Below, piece after piece: positions 17,342 through 25,921 of a DNA stretch of 64,000 nucleotides (positions within the stretch are counted from its first letter, which is position 1; each line of letters begins with the position of its first letter). Origin of the DNA: Tropicibacter alexandrii (GTDB lineage: Bacteria > Pseudomonadota > Alphaproteobacteria > Rhodobacterales > Rhodobacteraceae). Made by a program: the position numbers and the translations under genes. The notes under the pieces are model-generated. The model searched no databases. It worked only from the letters and a program-made list of their open reading frames with translations, and was not told where the DNA came from. The DNA is taken from the NCBI RefSeq assembly GCF_003667315.2, contig NZ_RCTZ02000023.1:1-64000 (forward strand), in the 5' to 3' direction.

Positions 17342-18266
17342 ACGCACGCGCCACGCGCTGAACGGGGCGACCATGGGCACGCGTTGGTCTGCGCTGTATT
17401 TTGCGGCCCCGGGCCACGACCCGGAGCCGGTTCGCGCCGCGCTTCAGGCCGCCGTGGACGCGGTCGACGCCCAGATGTCGACTTGGACCGCGACCAGCAA
17501 CCTGATGCGCCTGAACGCAGCCCCAGTCGGCACATGGGTCGCGGTGCCCGAACAGCTTCGCGATGTCTTGCGCCTTGGGCTGGAGATCGGGCGCGCCTCT
17601 GGCGGTGCCTTCGATGTCGGCATGGGGGACGCGGTGACTGCTTGGGGCTTTGGGCCGCAAGACGCCGCGCCGGACCGCATCCGTGAGGCAATGTCCACCG
17701 ACCGTCAGCCCGCGCACACGGTGTTGGAGATCGGTGAGACCGATGTCCGCAAATCCGCGCCGCTTGCGCTTGATCTGAACGGCATCGCAAAGGGATACGG
17801 CGTGGATCGGCTGGCCGACACCCTGCGCGACCATGGGATCGAGAATGCGCTGGCGGGGATCGACGGCGAAATGCGCGCGCTCGGGCTTCGGCCCGACGGG
17901 CAAGCCTGGACCATCGCGATCGAGGCACCGGACCCGGATCGGCGCGCGGCGCAGGCCATGCTCGCGCTGGAGCAGGCCGCCGTGGCGACCTCGGGCGACT
18001 ATCGCCACTGGGTCGAGGTGCAGGGCCGCCGCCTGTCGCATACGATGGACCCGAAGCGCAGGGCCCCTTTGCTTGCCTCGCCCGCCTCGGTCACCGTGGT
18101 GGCGCGTAGCTGCGCGGAGGCCGACGCATGGGCAACGGCGCTGATGGTGCTGGGGGTCGAACAGGGATCAGCGCTTGCACAGGCGCGCGGTCTGGATGCG
18201 CTGTTCCAGATGCGGGACGCCCGTGGAGAAATCCAAAGCAGGGGTGTTGGACGCCTGTTCGGTTGA
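17322..18266 (+). CDS. apbE: FAD:protein FMN transferase (ApbE)
   Basis: A 314-aa ApbE-family protein that attaches FMN from FAD to Ser/Thr of target proteins. Recognisable parts are MGTRW near the start, GGAFDVGMGD, DLNGIAKGYGVDRLAD and the C-terminal SGDYRHW...LSHTMDPKR. ATG 17322 follows AGAAGGA; an ATG at 17331 is too far from it. No signal peptide or lipobox is visible, unlike many ApbE proteins, which leaves open where it meets the exported DUF2271 target. Overlap with the flavoreductase gene argues for a shared operon. Confidence 0.9.
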   Translation: MSKMSTERTRHALNGATMGTRWSALYFAAPGHDPEPVRAALQAAVDAVDAQMSTWTATSNLMRLNAAPVGTWVAVPEQLRDVLRLGLEIGRASGGAFDVGMGDAVTAWGFGPQDAAPDRIREAMSTDRQPAHTVLEIGETDVRKSAPLALDLNGIAKGYGVDRLADTLRDHGIENALAGIDGEMRALGLRPDGQAWTIAIEAPDPDRRAAQAMLALEQAAVATSGDYRHWVEVQGRRLSHTMDPKRRAPLLASPASVTVVARSCAEADAWATALMVLGVEQGSALAQARGLDALFQMRDARGEIQSRGVGRLFG

Positions 18267-18288
18267 AAGGCTGAAAGGGTCGGTCGGT

Positions 18289-19773
18289 TCACGCGTCGCC
18301 CGCAGCGCCGACCAAGGCCATTTCGGAACCGAGCCGACGCACCTCGTGGACCAAGATGTCGATATCTTCGTCCTTGGTGCGGTGGTTGCATAGTGCGACG
18401 CGCAGGCAGTGTCGGCCACGGATCGTGGTGTCAGAGAGGATGGCGATACCGCTTTCTTGAATACGCAGCATGATTTCGGTGTTGTGGGCGCGCAGATCGG
18501 CTTCACGCATGCCATCGGGCGCGTGGCGAAAACAGACGACGCTGGTTGCAGTCGGCGCCATCCGTTCCAGATCGGGCGCGGCATCGATCAGCGCCGTCAG
18601 GCGAGCGGCCTGCGCGATGTTGCGGTCGAGTATGCGTCCAAAGCGTTCGACCCCGTGATGGCGCAGCATCATCCAGACTTTGAGCGCCCGGAAACCACGC
18701 GTCGTTTCAAGACCGTAATCGTGCAGGAACTCGGTCGCCGCCAGACCGCGCGTCGCCACCTGCAGGTACTCGGCGCTTTCGGCAAAGGTCGCGCGATGGA
18801 CATTGCGGTCGCGCAGCAGGGCACATCCCACGTCGAAAGGCGCGTTCAGCCCCTTGTGCAGATCGAGGGCGAGCGAGTCCGCCCGTTCGATCCCCGCCAC
18901 CAGATGCCGACTGGATGGCGCGATGGAGAACAGAGCCCCGATACAGCCATCCACATGAAGCCAGAGCCCCTCGTCCCGGCACAGGTCCGCGATCTGGGGC
19001 AAGGGGTCTATCGCGCCCGTGTTGGTTGTGCCTGCGGTGGCGATCACGCAGGCGGGGCGCGCGCCGCGTTGGCGGTCGGCCTCGATCGCGCTGCGCAGCG
19101 CAGCAAGGTCCATGCGAAACGCGTTATCCGTGGCGACGCGCGTCAGCGCGCTGCCGCCAAGGCCCAACAGGTTCATCGCTTTCATGTGACAGGAATGCAC
19201 CTGATCCGAGGCATAGAACCGCAGCGGCGCGGTGATGTCGGCGACGCTGCGGGTATGCAGGTCCACCCCCGCCATCGTGTTTCGCGCCGCCATCAACCCC
19301 ACGATATTGGCCATCGATCCACCGTTGACCAGCGTCCCGCTGCCGCCCTCGGGAAAGCCCATCATCTGGCGCAGCCAGTCCGTGACCTGACGGTCCACTT
19401 GGTTTGCGCCGGTATCGCCCCCGCCAAGGTTTGAGCCGTCGATGGCCGCGAGAAAATCCGCCAGCGCGCCGGTCAGGCAGCCTGCCCCCATGTACCAAGC
19501 CCAGAACCGCGGATGGATATTGCCCATGGCGTGGGGGTAGAGTTTGTGCTTCACGTCGGCATAGACCGCCTCCAGCGGGGCCGGGCCTGTAGGCGGCGGG
19601 CCACGAAACCCTGCCTTCATCGCATCCGGCATCGGTTGCCAGACCGGCGCGTCGCGCAGCCCTTGCAGGCGCGAGATGGCATCGTCCACCATGACATGCG
19701 CCAATCTGCGCATGTCCTCCCAATCGCCGGGATCAAGGCTGTCTTCCGTATCGATCTGCGTATCGTGCGCCAT
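18289..19773 (-). CDS. PLP-dependent group II amino-acid decarboxylase family
   Basis: A 494-aa member of the aromatic-L-amino-acid/glutamate decarboxylase family. The PLP lysine is K307 in LALDLHKG. Other family features are NGGSMANIVGL, ATAGTTNTGAIDP and the cofactor-contact segment WLHVDGCIGA. The substrate cannot be assigned: relatives act on DOPA, tyrosine, tryptophan, glutamate or aspartate, and some perform oxidative deamination. It converges with apbE and follows the cysteine-synthase-like gene by about 176 nt, so cotranscription is uncertain. Confidence 0.85.
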   Translation of the reverse strand: MAHDTQIDTEDSLDPGDWEDMRRLAHVMVDDAISRLQGLRDAPVWQPMPDAMKAGFRGPPPTGPAPLEAVYADVKHKLYPHAMGNIHPRFWAWYMGAGCLTGALADFLAAIDGSNLGGGDTGANQVDRQVTDWLRQMMGFPEGGSGTLVNGGSMANIVGLMAARNTMAGVDLHTRSVADITAPLRFYASDQVHSCHMKAMNLLGLGGSALTRVATDNAFRMDLAALRSAIEADRQRGARPACVIATAGTTNTGAIDPLPQIADLCRDEGLWLHVDGCIGALFSIAPSSRHLVAGIERADSLALDLHKGLNAPFDVGCALLRDRNVHRATFAESAEYLQVATRGLAATEFLHDYGLETTRGFRALKVWMMLRHHGVERFGRILDRNIAQAARLTALIDAAPDLERMAPTATSVVCFRHAPDGMREADLRAHNTEIMLRIQESGIAILSDTTIRGRHCLRVALCNHRTKDEDIDILVHEVRRLGSEMALVGAAGDA

Positions 19774-19949
19774 GGTTTGCCGTCCGTTTCATTGCGCAGC
19801 GGGCCCGCCTGTTGCCGGGCGGTCCAGTTGCGACGGGTTTCAGTCAGGGGAAAGCCGTATGACCACGGTTGCGCCGAGCGGCAGGATCATCACCCCGCAT
19901 GCACTTCATGCAGAGGTCGTTACGGCTTCTCCCTGTCTTGCTTCGATAT

Positions 19950-21035
19950 TTACTCGGCGGCCATCCGGTATCCGGGCGTCGAGTCGGACAGGGCGCGTTC
20001 GTCGTCATCCATGTCCTCCGGGATATCCGCGAATAGCGGGGTCGACAGATAACGCTCGCCGGTATCGGGCAGCATGGCGAGGATCACAGCGCCCCGTTCC
20101 GCCCGTTCCGCCACCTGCATGGCAATGGCGAAACTGGACCCGCCAGAGATTCCGGTCAGGATCCCTTCTTGCGCGGCGAGCTTCTTGGCCCATGCGATCC
20201 CGTCCGCCCCGGCCACCGGGATCAACGCGTCATAGCCCCCCTTGTCCAAAGCCTCCTGCAGGACAAGCGGGATGAAGTCAGGCGTCCACCCTTGGATCGG
20301 ATGCGGCTCGAACGCAGGGTGGCTGCCTGCGGGCGAGCCGTCAGCGCCACGGTCCTGCGCGACGCCGCTGGCGATCAACGCGGCATTTGCCGGTTCACTC
20401 AGAATGATCTTCGTCTCCGGACGTTCCTTGCGCAGCACACGCGACAGCCCTGCGACCGTGCCACCCGTACCGAAGCCGGTGACGACGTAATCCAGCCTGT
20501 CGTCCTTGAAGTCGTTGATGATCTCGCGCGCCGTGGTCGTTTCGTGGATGTCGGCATTGGCAGCGGTCTCGAACTGGCGGGCGAGGAACCAACCGTGCTT
20601 TTCCGCCAGTTCGGCCGCCTTGCGATACATGCCGGTGCCTTTCTCGGCGCGCGGCGTCAGCACCACCTTTGCGCCCAGCATCCGCATCAACCGCCGCCGC
20701 TCGACCGAGAAACTGTCGGCCATGGTCACGACGAGCGGATAGCCCTTCTGCGCACAGACCATGGCCAGACCGATGCCGGTATTGCCGCTGGTCGCCTCGA
20801 CCACGGTTTGGCCCGGTTTCAGCGTGCCGTCGCGCTCTGCCGCCTCGATGATGTTCAGCGCCAACCGGTCCTTGATCGACGCCGCCGGGTTGAAGAACTC
20901 GGCCTTGACGTAAAGCCTGACACCCTCCGGCGCGAGGTTGTTGATGCGGATCACGGGGGTGTCGCCGACAGTGTCGAGCACGGACCCGAACAGGCGGCCC
21001 CTCCCTTGGGTCCTGCGGATGGTCTTGGCGGTCAT
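19950..21035 (-). CDS. Cysteine synthase-like PLP beta-synthase (CysK family)
   Basis: A 361-aa fold-type II PLP enzyme. The PLP Lys is K55 in NPAASIKDRLAL, the phosphate loop is TSGNTG (82-87) and the substrate loop is GFGTGGTVAG. The family makes cysteine from O-acetylserine and sulfide. It is longer than the usual 310-330 aa, with an acidic extension at the C-terminus and an insert around DRGADGSPAGSHP, so it may be a specialised paralogue. ATG 21035 follows GGGAG; an ATG at 21059 has no site. It diverges from the CadC-like regulator. Confidence 0.85.
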   Translation of the reverse strand: MTAKTIRRTQGRGRLFGSVLDTVGDTPVIRINNLAPEGVRLYVKAEFFNPAASIKDRLALNIIEAAERDGTLKPGQTVVEATSGNTGIGLAMVCAQKGYPLVVTMADSFSVERRRLMRMLGAKVVLTPRAEKGTGMYRKAAELAEKHGWFLARQFETAANADIHETTTAREIINDFKDDRLDYVVTGFGTGGTVAGLSRVLRKERPETKIILSEPANAALIASGVAQDRGADGSPAGSHPAFEPHPIQGWTPDFIPLVLQEALDKGGYDALIPVAGADGIAWAKKLAAQEGILTGISGGSSFAIAMQVAERAERGAVILAMLPDTGERYLSTPLFADIPEDMDDDERALSDSTPGYRMAAE

Positions 21036-21161
21036 GGCAATCTCCCTTTGTTCGGTCATTCGCTTCGCATTTCGCCATCTTGGACCCGTTTGGCGGTGAA
21101 ACGCTTGATGCCGATCTGAAGATTTCATGCAGAAATGCCCAAAACTGGGCTATGCTGGATC

Positions 21162-22712
21162 ATGGCTTGGCTTTTCGGTGATCACCGGCTCGACCCGGAC
21201 CTGTTCGAACTCACCTGCAAAGGGGACGTTGTGCATGCCGAGCCACAGGTCTTGGCACTGATCATCCACCTTGTCCGAAATCGCGCCCGAATGGTCAGCA
21301 AGGACGAGATCGCCAGCACCGTCTGGCCCGACCGTGCCGTATCGGATGCCAGCATCGCCAGCCGGATCCGGTCGGCGCGGCAGGCGCTTGGCGATGATGG
21401 CTGCGCGCAGGCCGTCATCCGCACGATCCACGGCAAGGGCTTTCGGTTCGTGGCCGAGGTCAAAGAGGCCAGCCCAGCCCTGCCCCACCAAACCCGGCCT
21501 TCGGACGCCGACACCGGCGCCGACCTGTCCCGCCCCTCGGTTGCGGTCCTGCCCTTCCGACCGCTCGGCGCATCACCCGAAGTCACGATCCTCGCAGAAG
21601 CCATTCCGCACGAGATCATTCAGGGGCTTTCGCGCCTGCGCTGGATTTCGGTGATCGCACGCGGTTCGTCGTTTCGCTTCCGCGAAGGACGGGGCGATCT
21701 GGATCTGGTCGGCACGGCGCTGGGCGCAGGCTATGTCATGACCGGAGTGATCGAAAGTCTGGCCGGCACGGTCGCCGTGGTTCTCGAACTGGCCGATGCC
21801 AGCCGCGGCGAGGTGATCTGGGCCGACCGGCTGACCGCCCCCATGGACGGGATCGAGGACTTGCGGCAGCGGGTCGTCGCGCAGGTCGTGACCGCGCTCG
21901 ACATGCACGTGCCGCAAAACGAGGTGCGCCTTGCATCGCAGACCGGCTCGGACCGGCTGGATGCATGGAAGACCTTTCACCTCGGATTGACCCAGCTTTA
22001 CCGGTTTACACCCGACGCAAATCAGGTCGCAAAGGGGCATTTCGAGCGCGCGATCGCGCTCGACCCGCGATTTGCACGCGCGCATGCGGGCCTGTCGTTC
22101 ACACGGTTCATCGACGCGTTCCTGCATCTGGGGCCCAGTGACGCGGAGGCCGCCAGTGCCGCCAGACGCCATGCCGAGCGTGGCATAGAACTGGACCCGA
22201 TCGACCCGTTCACGCATTATACGATGGGCCGGTCCTACTGGCTGACCGACCAGCCCGAGATCGCCAAGGGGTGGTTCGATCGCGCCATCGAGCTGAACCC
22301 CAACTATGCCCAAGGCTTTTACGCCAGCGCCTTCACCGCGCTGATGACCGGCGACATCAAGACGGTGGATGCGGGGCTTGATGCAGCGCTATTACTCAGC
22401 CCGCTGGACCCGCTGCTCTACGGAATCCACGGCGTGCGGGCGCAGGCGATGATTCAGGTCGGAGACTTGCAGGCCGCTGCCCGGCTGGGCGACCGCGCGG
22501 CCTCCACCCCCGGCGCGCACTACCTCATCTCTATGGTGGCCGCGGTGGCCAACGGGCTGGACGGGCGCTACGAACAGGCCCATCGCTGGCGACAGGACGC
22601 GCGTCGGCGCAAACCGGATGCCTCCGCCGCCCAGTATTTTGCGGCCTTCCCGATCCGCAACGAAAAGGCCCGGCACCAGATCGCGGAAGAGCTGAAACGG
22701 CAGGGATTCTGA
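21162..22712 (+). CDS. CadC-like winged-helix regulator with TolB-like and TPR regions
   Basis: A 516-aa protein. Residues 1 to about 100 form an OmpR-type winged helix (IASRIRSARQALGDDG, IRTIHGKGFRFVAEV) with no receiver domain. The middle (SVAVLPFRPLGAS to about residue 250) matches the TolB-like domain of CadC/adenylate-cyclase-type regulators, and the C-terminal half contains TPR-like repeats. No membrane segment is visible, unlike E. coli CadC. A start at 21135 is also possible and neither has a strong ribosome site. It may regulate the divergent PLP enzymes, as CadC regulates a decarboxylase, but this is only position-based. Confidence 0.82.
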   Translation: MAWLFGDHRLDPDLFELTCKGDVVHAEPQVLALIIHLVRNRARMVSKDEIASTVWPDRAVSDASIASRIRSARQALGDDGCAQAVIRTIHGKGFRFVAEVKEASPALPHQTRPSDADTGADLSRPSVAVLPFRPLGASPEVTILAEAIPHEIIQGLSRLRWISVIARGSSFRFREGRGDLDLVGTALGAGYVMTGVIESLAGTVAVVLELADASRGEVIWADRLTAPMDGIEDLRQRVVAQVVTALDMHVPQNEVRLASQTGSDRLDAWKTFHLGLTQLYRFTPDANQVAKGHFERAIALDPRFARAHAGLSFTRFIDAFLHLGPSDAEAASAARRHAERGIELDPIDPFTHYTMGRSYWLTDQPEIAKGWFDRAIELNPNYAQGFYASAFTALMTGDIKTVDAGLDAALLLSPLDPLLYGIHGVRAQAMIQVGDLQAAARLGDRAASTPGAHYLISMVAAVANGLDGRYEQAHRWRQDARRRKPDASAAQYFAAFPIRNEKARHQIAEELKRQGF

Positions 22713-22852
22713 TCGGTGATTTTGAGAGCGGTGTTGTTGAACAAGAGGACCTATCTGCGGATGACCGAAGGGGCACCAAATGCGGCAGCATCCGGTCCCA
22801 TGCGATCATAGCGATGGCCGGATCGGCGTTTCATGGCGATGCCGGAGTTGCA

Positions 22853-24181
22853 TCAGGTGGCGTCCGGCTCGCGTTCGGTATCCGACGATATCCCGTATCG
22901 GCGCATCTTGTCGTTCAGCGTGCGTCGCGGCAGCCCGAGCGTTTGCGCCGCGCGCAGCGTATTGCCCGCATGCGCATCGAGAACGGCTGAAATCTCCCGC
23001 GCCTCGAAGTCGGCGACGCGGTCCGCCAGTGTCATCGGAACCGCCTTGGGTGGGCCGCTGCCTTCGAATTCCACCAGCCCGAGGGCAAAGGCCTCTGCGC
23101 TCGATTTCAGCTCGCGGACATTGCCGCTCCAGGCTTGCCGCTTCAGTTTCTGCGCTAGCGCCCATGGCAGTTTGGGGGCCTCGCGGCCATAGCGGCGGGC
23201 GGCCAGTTGCGCGTAGTGGGCGAAGATCAGGGGGATATCCTCGCCCGCTTCGCGCAGGGTCGGAGTCGTCAGTTCCGCCGTCGCCAGCCGATAGAACAGG
23301 TCCGGGCGGAAGCCGTCGAGCAGGCGCAGGTTCGTCTTTGTCGTCGCGATCACCCGCACGTCGAGGCTCCGGGTCACGGTGTCACCCAGACGTTCGAAGC
23401 TGCGCTCCTGCAAGACCCGCAACAGCTTGGCCTGAATGGCGATTGGCATGGTTTCGACCTCGTCGAGCATCAGGGTCCCGCCCTGCGCTGCCTCCAGCTT
23501 GCCGACGCGGCCCGCCGCATCATGCGCCAGCACCCCCTCGGCATGGCCAAACAGGATCGTCTCTGCCATGGATTCCGGCACCGCCGCGCAATTCAGCGCC
23601 ACGAACGGCGCCTCGGCGCGGTTGCTTGCGGCGTGGATGCCGCGGGCGGCCAGTTCCTTGCCGGTTCCCGTCTCGCCGGTGATGAGCACGTCGATATCGA
23701 CCGAGGCCAGCACCGAGATGCGCTTGCGGAATTGCTGCATCGCGCGGGATCGGCCAAGGATGCTGTCCTCGGCGCGCTCGGCCAGAACCTGTTGCAGGCG
23801 CGCGACCTCGTTCCGCGTGGCCTGCGCCTCCAGCGTACGGCGGATCACGGCGAGCAGATGCGCGGAGTCATACGGTTTTTCGAGAAAGTCCTCGGCACCG
23901 GCGCGAATGGCCTCGACGGCATGGCCGACATCGCCGTGGCCGGTCAGCATAACGACCGGCACGCCCAACTTGCGCAGCCTAAGCTGCCTGAGGAAGGCCA
24001 TGCCGTCCATGCCGGGCATGCGAAGATCGCTGATCACGAGATCAGGCTGGTCCGCCATCGCGTCGAGTGCATCCTGCGCCGCGCCGAACGTCTGCACATC
24101 ATATCCGGAGGCGTCGATCAGATCGGCAAGGGCCGACAGGTGATCTGCATCATCGTCGACGATGAAGATGCGGGCGGTCAT
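22853..24181 (-). CDS. DctD-like response regulator with degenerate GAFTGA motif
   Basis: A 442-aa NtrC-family regulator. The receiver has D52 in LVISDLRMPGMDG, the AAA+ domain has Walker A GETGTGKE and Walker B GTLMLDEVE, and a Fis-type helix-turn-helix ends the protein (NTLRAAQTLGLPRRTLNDK). Where sigma54 activators have GAFTGA, residues 216-221 read GVLAHD, so classical sigma54 contact is doubtful. Its start overlaps the sensor-kinase stop (ATGA). It probably controls the upstream TAXI-TRAP genes in response to the partner kinase. Confidence 0.88.
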   Translation of the reverse strand: MTARIFIVDDDADHLSALADLIDASGYDVQTFGAAQDALDAMADQPDLVISDLRMPGMDGMAFLRQLRLRKLGVPVVMLTGHGDVGHAVEAIRAGAEDFLEKPYDSAHLLAVIRRTLEAQATRNEVARLQQVLAERAEDSILGRSRAMQQFRKRISVLASVDIDVLITGETGTGKELAARGIHAASNRAEAPFVALNCAAVPESMAETILFGHAEGVLAHDAAGRVGKLEAAQGGTLMLDEVETMPIAIQAKLLRVLQERSFERLGDTVTRSLDVRVIATTKTNLRLLDGFRPDLFYRLATAELTTPTLREAGEDIPLIFAHYAQLAARRYGREAPKLPWALAQKLKRQAWSGNVRELKSSAEAFALGLVEFEGSGPPKAVPMTLADRVADFEAREISAVLDAHAGNTLRAAQTLGLPRRTLNDKMRRYGISSDTEREPDAT

Positions 24182-25917
24182 GCGGCTTCTGCTCCGTTCG
24201 GCGTCGCCAAGGGCACGAGGACAGTGACCTGTGTGCCCTGGCCGGGTGTGGACTCGATCGACAGCGAGCCCTGGAAATCGGACAGGATCGCCTTGCAGAT
24301 CGCAAGCCCCAGCCCAAGGCTTTCGCCGCTGACCTTGGTCGAAAAGAACGGTTCGGTGACATTGGGCAGGTCGGCCTCTGAAATGCCCTTGCCCGTATCC
24401 GTGACGCAGAGCCGCGCGATCCCGTTCTCGGTGGTCAATGTGACGGTGATCTGCGCATCAGGCACACCGGCAACCGCGTCCAGCGCGTTCAACAGCAGGT
24501 TGGCCACCACCTGTTCGATCCGGACAACCCCCGCCACGACCTCGATCTTGTCCTCCGGCGGATGGAAGACCGGGATCACGCCGACGGCACGCGCCCGAGG
24601 TGCGACCAGTTCCAGCGCCGAGACAACCGGCGCGCCAAGATCGATCAGTGAGCGTTCCGCCACGTCCTTGCGGGCAAAACTCTTCAGGTGCTTGGTCGTG
24701 CGCTGCATGCGGCGGATCAATCCGCGCGCCTTGGCCAACCGGCTTGCGGTGGCGGCATCGGAGGCGTCCAGACCCAGTTCCGCCGCCGAAAGCGTCGCCT
24801 CCATCGCGGCAAGAGGTTGGCTGATCTCATGGACGATCGCCGTGGACATGCGGCCAAGCGCGGCCATCTTCTCGGTATGCACCAAGGCATCCTGCGTGGC
24901 GCGCAGGTCGATTTCCACTTGGGTCCGGGCCTCCACTTCGCGCGCCAGATCGGCGGTCCGGGCGCGAACCATGGATTCCAGCGCCTCGGCTTGCGACAGG
25001 CGCAGCGCGACGATCTGCCGGCGCTGGTCGCGGGCCTTGACCATGCCGATCAGGGCCAGCGTCGCCAGCATGGCCAGCACCGCCGCCCCGAAGGCCATGA
25101 GTTGCAACCCGCTTGTGTTCCTCGCCGCGATCACCTGCCATCCGGTCGAGGGCATCGTGGCGATGCGACCGATCCAGCCGTCGCCCGTTGCATCGCCGCC
25201 ATCGGGCGGTCCGGGCAGCAGCGGCACGGCGGCGGCCAGATCCTCGCCCGCGAAGGCCCGTGTCGTGGCCAGTTGTTCCAGCACGTCGGGGCTCAAACCC
25301 GTGAGCGGACGGTATTCCCAATCGGGCCGGGCCGACAGGAACACGACGCCATGCGGATCGGCAAGGGCGACATCCGCATCCGCCGTCCGCCAGACGGTCT
25401 GCAAGGGGCGCAGGTCCATCTTGACGACCAGCACGCCGCGCGCGCCCTCCGCCTCGATCCGCGTGGCGAGGAAGTAGCCCGGCACACCGGTGGTGACACC
25501 GATGCCGTAGAATTGCCCCTTGCCTAGGGTCATGGCCTCCTTGAAATATGGGCGGAACCCGTAGTTCTGGCCGACGAAGCTGCTCGGTCGGTTCCAGTTC
25601 GACGCCGCGATCGTGTCGCCCTGCGCGTCGATCAGGAACAGGTCACCCGCCTGCGCATGGGCGGCGACCGTTTCCAGATAGATGTTGGCCTCCTGCAAGG
25701 CGCCGGTTCCGGCAAGCGCCCGGCGCACACGCGCGTCTTCGGCGGCAACAGAGGGGAGCGAGCGCAGCCGCTCCACCTCTGCCTCGACCGCGCGTTCGGT
25801 CAAAAGCAGCCTCTGGTCCAGTTGCGTGCGCGCCGCGCCAAGGACGAGATTCTGCATGAGCAGCCAAACCAGACCGCCGACAAGCCCCGCGATGAAGAAA
25901 GGCCGCACGAGGGTCAT
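24178..25917 (-). CDS. DctB-like sensor histidine kinase
   Basis: A 579-aa kinase with a membrane segment at the N-terminus and a periplasmic double-Cache sensor region. The sensor contains DLFLIDAQGDTIAASNWNRP and NYGFRPYFKEAM, the C4-dicarboxylate-sensor fold of DctB. A second membrane segment lies at about 295-312, followed by a coiled coil, the H-box STAIVHEISQPLAAME and ATP motifs NLLLNALDAV and SLGLGLAI. It starts 4 nt after the TRAP permease stop, so sensor and transporter are one operon. The transporter suggests that a carboxylate-type solute is the signal. Confidence 0.88.
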   Translation of the reverse strand: MTLVRPFFIAGLVGGLVWLLMQNLVLGAARTQLDQRLLLTERAVEAEVERLRSLPSVAAEDARVRRALAGTGALQEANIYLETVAAHAQAGDLFLIDAQGDTIAASNWNRPSSFVGQNYGFRPYFKEAMTLGKGQFYGIGVTTGVPGYFLATRIEAEGARGVLVVKMDLRPLQTVWRTADADVALADPHGVVFLSARPDWEYRPLTGLSPDVLEQLATTRAFAGEDLAAAVPLLPGPPDGGDATGDGWIGRIATMPSTGWQVIAARNTSGLQLMAFGAAVLAMLATLALIGMVKARDQRRQIVALRLSQAEALESMVRARTADLAREVEARTQVEIDLRATQDALVHTEKMAALGRMSTAIVHEISQPLAAMEATLSAAELGLDASDAATASRLAKARGLIRRMQRTTKHLKSFARKDVAERSLIDLGAPVVSALELVAPRARAVGVIPVFHPPEDKIEVVAGVVRIEQVVANLLLNALDAVAGVPDAQITVTLTTENGIARLCVTDTGKGISEADLPNVTEPFFSTKVSGESLGLGLAICKAILSDFQGSLSIESTPGQGTQVTVLVPLATPNGAEAA

Positions 25918-25921
25918 GCGC

